NCBI RefSeq assembly: GCF_026241205.1
Contig: NZ_JAPFQM010000001.1
Coordinates: 1,922,001 to 1,986,000 of the forward strand
Direction of reading: 5' to 3'
Length of the DNA stretch: 64,000 bases
Source of the DNA: Thermomicrobium sp. 4228-Ro
GTDB taxonomy: Bacteria; Chloroflexota; Chloroflexia; Thermomicrobiales; Thermomicrobiaceae
Shown here: positions 54,399-63,162 of the stretch, piece by piece
Layout of the letters: every line of letters begins with the position of its first letter
How positions within the stretch are numbered: position 1 is the first letter of the stretch
Made by a program: the position numbers and the translations under genes
Notes under the pieces: generated by a model
What the model saw: the letters and a program-made list of their open reading frames with translations, nothing else
Told to the model about the DNA's origin: nothing
Database searches by the model: none

Positions 54399-55064
54399 AT
54401 GCCGAGAGGGCTCGCCTCGTCCGGCTCGAAAGCAGGGAGTCGAGGCGAGCGGCCGACGTTCCTGCACGAGGAGCGCTTTTGGCAGGCTGGGTACTCGCGC
54501 ATTGCTGGCCTCGACGAGGTGGGCCGGGGTGCCTTAGCTGGTCCGGTCGTTGCGGCAGCGTGCGTCTTCGCGCCCGGTACCTGTCTCCCTGATATCTTCG
54601 CGGATTCGAAACAGCTCACGCCGGTCCAACGTCGTCGCCTGGCGGAGTGGATCCGCGCCCACGCCCAGGCATGGGCGCTCGGCGCTGCATCGCATCGGGA
54701 AGTCGATCGCTACGGTATCGTCTTCGCTACTGCTCTCGCGATGCGGCGTGCTCTGGCGCGGATCGGTCCCGTCGACCACGTGTTCTACGACGGAACGCCA
54801 TTGCCTGGTTTCGATCGGTCCTCGGCTACCCCGATCGTGCGCGGCGATCGCTGTTGCGCGAGCATCGCTGCCGCGTCAGTTCTAGCCAAAGTGGTACGCG
54901 ACGATTTGATGGCACGTGTCGGTGCACGGTTCCCAGGATACGGTTGGGCCGAGAACGCCGGTTACGGTACTTTTCAACATCGTGCTATGCTGGAACGACT
55001 CGGACCGACACGGTTGCATCGCCGTTCGTTTCGTCTCGGTATCGAAGAGGACAGCTGCGAGTGA
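54399..55064 (+). CDS. rnhB: Ribonuclease HII
   Basis: A 221-residue enzyme. Active-site motifs: GLDEVGRGALAGPVVAA (about residues 37-53, Asp-Glu pair), DSKQLTPVQR, the YDG metal-binding region and AAASVLAKVVRDD (Asp near 170). It cuts RNA-DNA junctions with single ribonucleotides. It starts 9 nt after rplS, the standard order. Its stop overlaps the yraN start (GTGA). Confidence 0.95.
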   Translation: MPRGLASSGSKAGSRGERPTFLHEERFWQAGYSRIAGLDEVGRGALAGPVVAAACVFAPGTCLPDIFADSKQLTPVQRRRLAEWIRAHAQAWALGAASHREVDRYGIVFATALAMRRALARIGPVDHVFYDGTPLPGFDRSSATPIVRGDRCCASIAAASVLAKVVRDDLMARVGARFPGYGWAENAGYGTFQHRAMLERLGPTRLHRRSFRLGIEEDSCE

Positions 55065-55444
55065 GCGACCGGCGAACGCTCGGTACCCTGGGGGAAGAGA
55101 TCGTCGCTCGCTGGGCAGAACGCATCGGCTGGCGGGTGATCGCTCGTAATTGGCGTTGCCGGTCCGGTGAACTCGACCTCGTGGTTCTCGACGGGGAGAC
55201 GCTCGTCGCGGTCGAGGTGAAAGTTCGCAGCCCATCTGGACAGGAACCCGCCGAATGGGGTGTCCACCCGCGGAAGGCGAAACGGCTCCTGCAGACATTG
55301 AACGCCTTCGTCGCAGCGTATCCCGAGTATGCAGAACGGTATCGTCGCATCGATGTCGTGGCACTGACGGTCGACCGACGGGGGCGGATCGTACGCTGGA
55401 CGCACTTACCTGGTAGTGTGACCGATGACGGAGTGTGGGAATGA
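55061..55444 (+). CDS. yraN: YraN/UPF0102 endonuclease-like protein
   Basis: A 127-residue protein starting at GTG. The RecB-like nuclease core reads LGEEIVARWAERIGWRVIARNWRCRSGELDLVVLDGETLVAVEVKVRS, with the G-E-x-D and E-V-K residues of the restriction-like fold. Function is uncertain; it is usually placed next to rnhB, as here. It overlaps rnhB by 4 bases and the next gene's ATG. Confidence 0.92.
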   Translation: MSDRRTLGTLGEEIVARWAERIGWRVIARNWRCRSGELDLVVLDGETLVAVEVKVRSPSGQEPAEWGVHPRKAKRLLQTLNAFVAAYPEYAERYRRIDVVALTVDRRGRIVRWTHLPGSVTDDGVWE

Positions 55445-56655
55445 TCGACGAGGCCACTTGTGAGCGCTTGTGGGCGGCAGCACGGGCACGGCGAGCTGAA
55501 CTGGTCGCTTTCGCTCAGGATCTGATCCGCACGCGAAGTCTTCCCGGCGAGGAACAGCAGATCGCAGAACTGGTGGCTGGCCGTTTGCGCTCGCTCGGCT
55601 ACGACGAGGTCGATATCGACCGAGCCGGGAACGTGATCGGTGTCCTGCGAGGAACGAGCGGCGGCCCCACTGTACAGTTCAATGCGCACCTCGACCACGT
55701 ACACGAGGGCGACCCGAATCAGTGGCCTTACCCGCCCTACGACGGTGTGGTCGTCGACGATGTTCTGTACGGGCGAGGTGCGTGTGACGTCAAGGGTGCG
55801 CTGGCGAGTCAGGTCTATGGTCTCGTGCTCCTGCGCGACCTCGGTCTGCGACCAGTCGGGGACTGCTACTTTACCGGCGTTGTGCAAGAAGAGATCGGTG
55901 GGCTCGGGGCCGCAGCGCTCTGCCAGTGGCTCCGAACGGATGCAGTCGTATTGGCTGAAGCGACTGCTCTCGATCTCCGGCGGGGTCACCGCGGGCGCGT
56001 CGGGATCGAGGTGCGCTTCGTCGGCCGATCGGCACATGCCAGTGCACCGGAGCGTGGGGCCAATCCCCTGTTTTCGTTTGCGCGATTTCTCGGTCGTCTC
56101 CACGAACTGCCACATCTGGCCCATCCCGAACTCGGGCCGAGCACGGTCGCTCCGACACTGGTTCGGAGTGACCAGGTAAGCAGCAACGTGATACCGGGGG
56201 TCGTCCAGCTGGTGCTGGACTGGCGCACCGTGCCGGGGGAGGAGCCCGAGACGATCCGGGCGACGGTCGAGCAGCTTGCCCTGCAGTGCGTCGAACCAGG
56301 AGTTCGGGCGGAAGTGCAGCTCCAGGAGCGGGTGGCGCGGAGCTACCGGGGATTCGTTCTCGAGCTGCCACCGACGCGCGGGTACGTGCTCCCGGCTGAC
56401 CATCGTGTGGTCCGAGTCGGGCGATCTGTGCTGGAATCCGTCATGAAGCGACGAGTCGAGGACGGCTTCTGGCAATTCGCGACCGACGGTGGTCACTTCA
56501 TGGTGCACGGGATGGCGACGATCGGTTTCGCGCCGGGTAACGAAGCGCTGGCCCATACCGTCGACGACAGTGTCGCGATCGCTGATCTCGAGGCAGCGAT
56601 GGTCGGATACGCAGCGCTCGCGCTAGCCTTGACCCGCGAGGAGGCCGAGCAATGA
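55441..56655 (+). CDS. M20-family peptidase/deacetylase
   Basis: A 404-residue metallohydrolase. FNAHLDHVHEG carries the first His and Asp, GRGACDVKGALASQ the bridging Asp, and GVVQEEIGGLGA the catalytic Glu pair. A late TDGGHFMVHG holds the final His. The substrate is unknown; it may act on N-acyl amino acids or peptides. ATG 55441 overlaps the yraN stop; a GTG 6 bases earlier is in frame. Inserted in an otherwise housekeeping operon. Confidence 0.9.
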   Translation: MIDEATCERLWAAARARRAELVAFAQDLIRTRSLPGEEQQIAELVAGRLRSLGYDEVDIDRAGNVIGVLRGTSGGPTVQFNAHLDHVHEGDPNQWPYPPYDGVVVDDVLYGRGACDVKGALASQVYGLVLLRDLGLRPVGDCYFTGVVQEEIGGLGAAALCQWLRTDAVVLAEATALDLRRGHRGRVGIEVRFVGRSAHASAPERGANPLFSFARFLGRLHELPHLAHPELGPSTVAPTLVRSDQVSSNVIPGVVQLVLDWRTVPGEEPETIRATVEQLALQCVEPGVRAEVQLQERVARSYRGFVLELPPTRGYVLPADHRVVRVGRSVLESVMKRRVEDGFWQFATDGGHFMVHGMATIGFAPGNEALAHTVDDSVAIADLEAAMVGYAALALALTREEAEQ

Positions 56656-57161
56656 GTACGAGCCCAGAGCAACACCGGCAGGCGGCGCCACGCAGCGTTC
56701 GTTGTGCGGTCATTACGGTCAGTGACACGCGAACGGTGGAGACGGACACGAGTGGAGCACTGATCCGCGAGCGCCTCGAGCGGGCGGGGCACGTTGTCGT
56801 GGGCTATGCCATCGTGCCGGACGAGCGAGAGGCGATCGGTCAGGTGGTCGATGAGTTCGTCGCGAGGTCGGACTGCGACGCGGTGCTCCTGAATGGCGGA
56901 ACGGGCATCGCCCGTCGCGACGTCACGTACGAAGCGATCGTGGAACGACTCGAGAAGCGATTGGACGGGTTCGGCGAGCTCTTTCGCTGGCTGAGTTACC
57001 GGGAGATCGGAGCTGCCGCGATGCTATCGCGGGCGATCGCTGGAGTGTATCGTAGCAAGATCGTCATCGCGATGCCCGGCTCGACGGGTGCCGTGCGGCT
57101 TGCGATGGACGAGCTGATCGTGCCCGAACTCGCGCATCTCGTCTTGGAAGCGCGAAAGTGA
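56652..57161 (+). CDS. moaB: MoaB/Mog-family molybdopterin adenylyltransferase
   Basis: A 169-residue MoCF-fold protein. CAVITVSDTR (about residues 19-28), the LLNGGTGIARRDVT phosphate/substrate loop near 78-91, and a C-terminal AMPGSTGAVRLAMDELIVPEL are typical. These proteins adenylylate molybdopterin before metal insertion. The start overlaps the M20 stop. The GTGIA motif is intact. Confidence 0.93.
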   Translation: MSTSPEQHRQAAPRSVRCAVITVSDTRTVETDTSGALIRERLERAGHVVVGYAIVPDEREAIGQVVDEFVARSDCDAVLLNGGTGIARRDVTYEAIVERLEKRLDGFGELFRWLSYREIGAAAMLSRAIAGVYRSKIVIAMPGSTGAVRLAMDELIVPELAHLVLEARK

Positions 57162-57173
57162 GGGATCGGTGGA

Positions 57174-58541
57174 ATGAGCGAGACGGCGCAGGTGCGGCGT
57201 CCACCACAAGTACTCAGGGGAATGCGCGATTTCTCCCCGCGGCAGATGCTCTTGCGCCAGCGTGTCATCGACTTGCTTCGGCAAGTCTTCGAACGGTACG
57301 GTTTCGATCCGATCGATACACCGCTCCTGGAGTACTACGAAGTTCTCGCCGGAAAGTACGGCGAGGAGGGGGAGAAGCTCCTCTACCGGTTCGTCGATCA
57401 CGGTGGTCGGGAAGTCGGTTTGCGGTACGACTTGACCGTTCCGCTGGCGCGCTATGTGGCGGTGCACCGGAACGAGTTGACGCTGCCGTTCAAGCGGTAT
57501 CACATCGGACCAGTGTTCCGGGCGGAGCGACCGCAGCGAGGCCGGTACCGGCAGTTCTGGCAGTGCGATGTCGATATCGTCGGAACGCGGTCGATGCTAG
57601 CTGATGCCGAAGTCCTCGCCGTGTGGATCGACGCGCTTTCGACTCTGCGGATCCCCAACGCGGTCGTCCACGTCAATCACCGTCAGTTGCTCGAAGCACT
57701 GGCTCGAACAGCCGGAGTCGATCCGGCGTTGGCACTGCCGGTGTACCGAGCGATCGATAAATTGGCGAAGATTGGGCGCGAAGGGGTACGTGAGGAGCTC
57801 ATCCGTGCAGGGGTGGATGCAGGAGCTGCTGATCGAGTGTTGGAACTGATCCAGTTGCAAGGCGAGCCGTTCGAGGTCATCAGGGCTGTGCGTGCTCGAT
57901 TGCAGGAGGATGCGCAAGCGCAACGAGCATTGGACGAGCTGGCTGAACTCTTCACGTATCTCTCTCACTACGGCGCACCGAGCGGTCGCTACGTTCTCGA
58001 CCTCTCCCTGGCCCGCGGGCTCGATTACTACACTGGGCCGGTGGCGGAAGTCATCGTGAGCGAACCGGCGATCGGATCGCTCGGGGGCGCTGGTCGGTAC
58101 GACCACCTCATCGGGCTCTTTCTCGATGAAGACATCCCGGCGACGGGTGCGTCGTTAGGGCTGGAGCGTCTGGTCGAGGTAGTCGATGAGTACGGCCTCC
58201 TGCCCACACCGGCCACGGTCACGCAGGTTCTGGTCGTCATGGTGGACGAGCGCCACCAGCCCGCGGTGTTGCAGCTTGCCCGATCGCTTCGCTCGGCTGG
58301 TCTGGCGACGGAAGTGTATGTCGGTGAGCGGCGTGATCTCCGTCGTCAACTCCAGTACGCGAATCGCAAGGGCATCCCTTTGGCAGCGATCGTGGGGCCG
58401 GACGAGATCGAAGCGGGTGCCGTGACCGTGCGCGATCTCGCGAGCGGTGAACAGGAGCGCGTGCCGACTGCAAAAGTCGCGGAGGTATTGTGTGCTCGGC
58501 TCGCTCTGCGATCGGGCGCGCTTGAGCAAGAGGGATCGTGA
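57174..58541 (+). CDS. hisS: Histidyl-tRNA synthetase
   Basis: A 455-residue class II synthetase. Class motif 1 region GMRDFSPRQM, motif 2 HIGPVFRAERPQRGRYRQFWQCDVDI, histidine-binding LARGLDYYTGPV (the HisA signature) and motif 3 ATGASLGLERLVE. The C-terminal anticodon domain is present (about 355-440). It follows moaB by 12 bases. No T-box precedes it. Confidence 0.96.
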   Translation: MSETAQVRRPPQVLRGMRDFSPRQMLLRQRVIDLLRQVFERYGFDPIDTPLLEYYEVLAGKYGEEGEKLLYRFVDHGGREVGLRYDLTVPLARYVAVHRNELTLPFKRYHIGPVFRAERPQRGRYRQFWQCDVDIVGTRSMLADAEVLAVWIDALSTLRIPNAVVHVNHRQLLEALARTAGVDPALALPVYRAIDKLAKIGREGVREELIRAGVDAGAADRVLELIQLQGEPFEVIRAVRARLQEDAQAQRALDELAELFTYLSHYGAPSGRYVLDLSLARGLDYYTGPVAEVIVSEPAIGSLGGAGRYDHLIGLFLDEDIPATGASLGLERLVEVVDEYGLLPTPATVTQVLVVMVDERHQPAVLQLARSLRSAGLATEVYVGERRDLRRQLQYANRKGIPLAAIVGPDEIEAGAVTVRDLASGEQERVPTAKVAEVLCARLALRSGALEQEGS

Positions 58542-58544
58542 ACG

Positions 58545-59246
58545 ATGGGGGAGATGCTGACTCCGCATCAGCGTGTGATGGTTGTCGTCGCTCATCCGGA
58601 CGACATGGAATTCGGTGCCGGTGGAACGGTTGCGCGGCTCGTGCGTGAAGGCAAGGAGGTCGTACTGGTTCAGTGCACGTCGGGAGATAAGGGGACGAGC
58701 CGGCGCGATATCTCACCGGAGACACTGGCGCGCCAACGCGAGGAGGAGGAACGCGAGGCGTGCCGGATTCTGGGTGTCCGCGAAGTGGTGTTCCTCCGGT
58801 TGCCCGACGGTGAACTCGAGCCGGATCTTGCTTTCCGCGAGCGTATCGTTCGCCAGATCCGCTCCTTCCGGCCGGATATCGTGATCACGCACGATCCTTT
58901 TCGCCCATACGCGTTGCATCCAGATCATCGGGCAGTCGGTATCACGACGATCGATGCCGTTTATCCGACTGCTCGTGACCCGCTGTACTTTCCGCATCAC
59001 CTCGCTGAAGGTCTGGAACCGCATAAGGTGGCCGAGTTATGGCTGTTCGGTGCACAGTATCCGGATGTCTATGTGGATATCAGTGAGACCTTGGACATCA
59101 AGATCGCTGCGCTCGTCGCACATCGGAGCCAGATAAGCGATCCTGCTGAGCTTGCTGAACGTGTCCGTGAGCGAGCAGCCGAGGTTGGTGCGGAACGTGG
59201 CATCGCCTACGCAGAAGCATTCAAGGTGATCGCCCTGCGTCGCTGA
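58545..59246 (+). CDS. PIG-L family deacetylase
   Basis: A 233-residue LmbE/PIG-L protein. VVAHPDDMEFGAGGT (His, Asp, Asp zinc ligands and catalytic base) lies near residues 14-28, and ALHPDHRAVG gives the second site. Family members remove acyl groups from N-acetylglucosaminyl carriers (e.g. bacillithiol or mycothiol synthesis). The substrate is not clear. It starts 3 bases after hisS and is the operon's last gene. Confidence 0.9.
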   Translation: MGEMLTPHQRVMVVVAHPDDMEFGAGGTVARLVREGKEVVLVQCTSGDKGTSRRDISPETLARQREEEEREACRILGVREVVFLRLPDGELEPDLAFRERIVRQIRSFRPDIVITHDPFRPYALHPDHRAVGITTIDAVYPTARDPLYFPHHLAEGLEPHKVAELWLFGAQYPDVYVDISETLDIKIAALVAHRSQISDPAELAERVRERAAEVGAERGIAYAEAFKVIALRR

Positions 59247-59283
59247 AGCGATCACGGCGCGTGCAGAAAAGTCAACGAAGGGG

Positions 59284-59312
59284 TTGCATTTTGCAGACTC
59301 GGCTGCTATCCT
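59284..59312 (+). promoter_or_regulatory. moaA promoter
   Basis: TTGCAT (59284-59289) and TATCCT (59307-59312) are separated by 17 nt, with a predicted start near 59319 and a leader of about 67 nt. No molybdenum-cofactor riboswitch motif is seen. Confidence 0.55.
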
Positions 59313-59385
59313 TGTGATAGCCCACCAGTGTCGCTCGGGTTTCGAGTCCGGGGTACTCCGGGAACCGGAGAAGGGAGTCACGGAG

Positions 59386-60435
59386 ATGGCTGTTCCGGTC
59401 ATGCAGCGCGCGATTGCAGGCGACGAGCGCGCCGTACCCCGGGCAGGTGAGCGGATCACTCGCGACGCGTATGGCCGCCCGATTACGTATCTTCGCATTT
59501 CGCTTACCGATCGCTGTAATTTGCGCTGCGTCTACTGTATGCCAGCGCACGGGATGAAGTTCGCTCCACGGGAGGAGCTGCTGACCGACGAGGAACTGTT
59601 ACGCATCGTCCGCGTTGCAGCTCAGGTCGGTTTCAGTCGCCTGCGGTTGACGGGTGGCGAACCGACTGTCCGACCGAATGTGGTCGAACTCGTGCGAGCG
59701 ATGGCGCAGATCCCGGGCGTCGAAGACATTTCGATGACGACGAACGGGCTGCTTCTCGAACGTCTTGCGTACGATCTCGCGGCAGCCGGTTTGAAGCGCA
59801 TCAATGTGAGCCTCGACACCTTGGATCCCCAACGCTATCGGATCATCACGCGTGGTGGACGCATCGAGAAGGTCTGGGCTGGCATCGCTGCGGCAGAAGA
59901 TGCTGGACTGTCCCCGATCAAACTGAACGCGGTCGTCGTCCGTGGCTTCAACGACGATGAGGTGCCGGCATTGGCCGGTCTCACGCTCGAGCGTTCCTGG
60001 CAGGTACGTTTTATCGAAGTCATGCCGCTCGAAGGTGTCGCAGAGGTGCACGACACAGGTCTGGTGACGACTGCAGAAACCCGTGCCCGGATCGAAGCTG
60101 TCTACGGACCGCTCGAACAACTCGAGGCGCCGCTCAGCGATCCAGCGCGCGTGTATCGAATTCCCGGTGCGAAGGGAACCATTGGTTTCATCAGTCCGGT
60201 GAGCGAGCCCTTCTGTGCCTTTTGCAATCGCATTCGCTTGACTGCGGACGGAAAGCTTCGTCTCTGTCTTCTGCGCGCTGATGAAGTCGATATCCGCGGC
60301 CTCGTCCGCAGTGGTGCGAGCGACGAGGCGCTCATGGAGCGTATTCGGGCGGCTGTTTGGCGCAAACCCTGGGGCCATGGACTGCGTGAGGGTGATCGTC
60401 GCACAGGACGAGGGATGAGTCAGATCGGCGGTTGA
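59386..60435 (+). CDS. moaA: GTP 3',8-cyclase
   Basis: A 349-residue radical SAM enzyme. The first cluster motif is DRCNLRCVYC near residues 44-53, followed by LTGGEPTVRPNV. The C-terminal second cluster is CAFCNRIRLTADGKLRLC. The chain ends in Gly-Gly (MSQIGG), needed for activity in this family. It makes the MoaC substrate. ATG 59386 has GGGAG upstream. A terminator follows. Confidence 0.97.
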   Translation: MAVPVMQRAIAGDERAVPRAGERITRDAYGRPITYLRISLTDRCNLRCVYCMPAHGMKFAPREELLTDEELLRIVRVAAQVGFSRLRLTGGEPTVRPNVVELVRAMAQIPGVEDISMTTNGLLLERLAYDLAAAGLKRINVSLDTLDPQRYRIITRGGRIEKVWAGIAAAEDAGLSPIKLNAVVVRGFNDDEVPALAGLTLERSWQVRFIEVMPLEGVAEVHDTGLVTTAETRARIEAVYGPLEQLEAPLSDPARVYRIPGAKGTIGFISPVSEPFCAFCNRIRLTADGKLRLCLLRADEVDIRGLVRSGASDEALMERIRAAVWRKPWGHGLREGDRRTGRGMSQIGG

Positions 60436-60455
60436 AGATAGCCGCTCGGAGAAGC

Positions 60456-60492
60456 GGAACGCCGGGGGACTGAGCCCCCGGCGTTCCTGGTT
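60456..60492. terminator. Bidirectional-looking terminator between moaA and the chemoreceptor gene
   Basis: GGAACGCCGGGGG and CCCCCGGCGTTCC form a perfect 13-bp stem with a 6-nt loop. The following bases (TGGTTC) are only mildly T-rich. It lies between the two convergent genes. Confidence 0.75.
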
Positions 60493-60497
60493 CCCGA

Positions 60498-62486
60498 TCA
60501 CCCGTGCCCGTGACCGTTACTGCGGACCTGTGCGACGAGCTGCTCGAGCCGTAACCGCTGGCTCAGCGGTACCCTTCCAGCATGACCGTTCGGTTCCGCA
60601 TTGCTTGCCGGCTGTGCTTGCATGCTGTCGGTCGGTGCCTCTGCTCCCTCGCCGATCCGGAAGTTGGCGATGAGTTCGCGGAGACGCGTCGCATAGCGTT
60701 CGACGATGCCGGATTGCGCTCCGACTTCTTCGATCATCTGCGTCGCTGTGTCGACTTGCCGCTGGACCCGTTCGACGTTCTGCTGTTGCGTTCCGACGAT
60801 TCGGTCGATCGCTTTCACCGCGTCGGTCACCTGATGGGCCTGGGCGGCCATTTCCTCAGCAGCCGTCGCGTTCTGCTCGATCACGCTACTGATATCGCGC
60901 AGCGCAGCGATCACGCGATCGCTGGCGGCCGCCATTTTCCGAGCAGCGGCTGTGATCGCATCGACCTTCTGGCTGGTCTGTTCGACCGCTTCGAGAATCG
61001 TCTGCAGCGCTCGACCTGCTTGCTCGGCTCGGTCCGCGCCGCTCGCGACTCGATCGGCACCGGTGCGCATCGCAGCGACAGCTTGCTCGGTCGCCTGGCG
61101 AACCTGCTCGATCAACGCCGCGATGTCCTGAGTCTCCCGTCGGCTGCGTTCAGCCAGCTTGCGCACTTCGTCAGCAACCACAGCGAAGCCGCGACCGTGC
61201 TCGCCAGCGCGCGCGGCCTCGATCGCTGCGTTGAGCGCGAGCAAATTCGTTTGCTCCGCGATGTTGTCGATCGTCTCCACGACCGAGCTGATCTCCTGAC
61301 CGAGCCGTCCGAGTTCGGCGACACGCTCGGCAGCCGAGAGGACGACGTTTCGGATCTCCAGCATGGCGTCGATCGTCTGTCTGACGGCATCGGCGCCGCT
61401 ATCGGCCGAACGTCGAGAGTTGAGCGTCGCCTCCTCGACGGCAGCAGTGTCGGCGAGCACCTGGTGTACGTGACCGGCGAGTTCGTTGGCTGCTGCGTTG
61501 ATACGTTCGAGGCTCCGTGCTTGTGCGCTGGCTCCCGTGGCCACGGCTTGGACTACTTGTTGCAGCTGTTCCATCGAGACGCGTGCCGAAGCAGCAGCGT
61601 GCGCGACCTCACTAGCACCTTGGCCGACCTCGATCACGCTCGCGTTCACGTCCCGCATCGCGTCGACCGAGCCAGTGGTCGCGTGGTTCATTTCCTCCGT
61701 CGCGTCGGTGAGACCGTCTGCAGCGGCACGGATATCGGCTACCATCGTACGGAGCTGCTTGACCATCGTGTCGAGTTCGCTGGCAGCATTTCCGAGCTGA
61801 TGCTGCACTGCATTGAACGACTCGACCATCTGGCCGATTTCGTCTCGCCAGTTGACCGTGACATCGTCGGTCGCGAAGCGGGCGGACTGTGTCAGGTCAC
61901 CAGCAGCGATGCGGCGCAGCGTTTGGGCGAACGTGGGGACTTGCTCGGTCGCGAGGCGTCGCGCTGCCTGAGCGACCGCGAGCGCGCTCGTCCGCACGCG
62001 CTGCGCGATCAGGATGCCGGCCGCTGTTTGCAGCACGACGAAGAAGGCGTGAAGGGACGTGATGGTCCACGATGGACCGTCCTTATAGACGCTGTACGGC
62101 CAGAAGGCATTGAAGAGCACATGATGAACAGCGATGAGCCCTGCTGCGAGCACGATCGGCAGCCAGTCGTAGTAGATGATCAGGAAGGCGAGAGCCACGA
62201 AGATTTGGAAGTGCATTTCGATGAGCCCTCCGGAGAGATGGATGAGGAGGGCAGCATAGAGCATGAGGAGTCCAGCAGTCAGAAGCCGGTACCAGCGGGT
62301 ACCGGCGAGGAACCGATAGCCGATCGTGGCGGTACCGCTCAGAACTGTGGCGCCGACGAGCGCCTGCCAGAGCGGATGTTTTCCGAAGAGGAACACGACA
62401 GCGAGAGCAGCGAGTGCATGGCCCCAGAGAATCCACAGGCTGATACGGTCACGGCTGCGATCCATCGTCTCTGCTGCTCCGTTCAT
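60498..62486 (-). CDS. Methyl-accepting chemotaxis receptor with multi-spanning membrane sensor
   Basis: A 662-residue protein. The N-terminus has six predicted membrane helices with few external residues. In helices 3-5, His83 (HLSGG), His92 (EMHFQIF), Asp107 and His121/His122 (AVHHVLF) are notable. A HAMP-like segment and a methyl-accepting signalling domain follow, with the hairpin tip [38 protein letters not shown] 6 bases upstream could also be the start. No periplasmic ligand domain is seen. No che genes are in the window. Confidence 0.92.
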   Translation of the reverse strand: MNGAAETMDRSRDRISLWILWGHALAALAVVFLFGKHPLWQALVGATVLSGTATIGYRFLAGTRWYRLLTAGLLMLYAALLIHLSGGLIEMHFQIFVALAFLIIYYDWLPIVLAAGLIAVHHVLFNAFWPYSVYKDGPSWTITSLHAFFVVLQTAAGILIAQRVRTSALAVAQAARRLATEQVPTFAQTLRRIAAGDLTQSARFATDDVTVNWRDEIGQMVESFNAVQHQLGNAASELDTMVKQLRTMVADIRAAADGLTDATEEMNHATTGSVDAMRDVNASVIEVGQGASEVAHAAASARVSMEQLQQVVQAVATGASAQARSLERINAAANELAGHVHQVLADTAAVEEATLNSRRSADSGADAVRQTIDAMLEIRNVVLSAAERVAELGRLGQEISSVVETIDNIAEQTNLLALNAAIEAARAGEHGRGFAVVADEVRKLAERSRRETQDIAALIEQVRQATEQAVAAMRTGADRVASGADRAEQAGRALQTILEAVEQTSQKVDAITAAARKMAAASDRVIAALRDISSVIEQNATAAEEMAAQAHQVTDAVKAIDRIVGTQQQNVERVQRQVDTATQMIEEVGAQSGIVERYATRLRELIANFRIGEGAEAPTDSMQAQPASNAEPNGHAGRVPLSQRLRLEQLVAQVRSNGHGHG

Positions 62487-62650
62487 CGGCACAGTGACCC
62501 CCCTGCTCCTATTCCACGCGATCCCACTCCACAGAGGGATATCGGCTGCCGGGTACATTTCCTGAAGAGGGGAGATCATGTTGTCGGATTGATGTGCAAG
62601 GGCTGCTTCGTCGAGTGATGCATGCTCGGGGTGGGGGCATGCGAGAGCGC

Positions 62651-62980
62651 TCAGCCGGATGAGCGCGTACTGAGCCAGGTTCGGCCGTAGTCGCGCATGG
62701 CGCGGACGAGTGGCAAGAGTGCGCGACCACGGGTGGTGAGTTCATAGCGTGTGCGTCCACCGTTTTCCTCGATCCGGCGAATCAGGCCGGTCGCTTCGAG
62801 GTGCTTGAGGCGTGAAGACAGCGTCTTGGGGCTGATGCCACGAACCGAACGCTCGAGCTCGCTGAAACGGCTCAGGCCACGGGCGAGATCCCGCAAGATC
62901 AGCGGTGTCCACCGGTCGCAGAGGATCGCTGCCGTCTGGGCGAGCGGGCACTGTTCCGGTGGCAGAGGTGTGGTCTGCAT
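62651..62980 (-). CDS. HxlR-family transcriptional regulator
   Basis: A 109-residue winged-helix protein of HxlR type: [59 protein letters not shown]. The CPLA Cys near residue 11 matches the conserved Cys of redox- or electrophile-sensing members. ATG 62980 has GGAAGG upstream. It lies divergent from the next gene; the target is unknown. Confidence 0.9.
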   Translation of the reverse strand: MQTTPLPPEQCPLAQTAAILCDRWTPLILRDLARGLSRFSELERSVRGISPKTLSSRLKHLEATGLIRRIEENGGRTRYELTTRGRALLPLVRAMRDYGRTWLSTRSSG

Positions 62981-63162
62981 CGATGAGCACCTTCCCGATG
63001 CCGCGCGGTATCCTCCACAGCGCAACGCTCGGACTCAGTGGGTGCGAGCGTCGTACAGTTCCGTCTCACTCGGCAAGTGTACTCTGCCCGCGTTGGCGAT
63101 GGGTACTGCGATTCGTGGATCGATGATCGAAGTGCAGGCAAATGGGTGATCGGGTGCTGGTA

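Noticed and set aside
60582-62618. 678-codon open frame antisense to the chemoreceptor
   Set aside because: Shadow frame of a repetitive coiled-coil gene.
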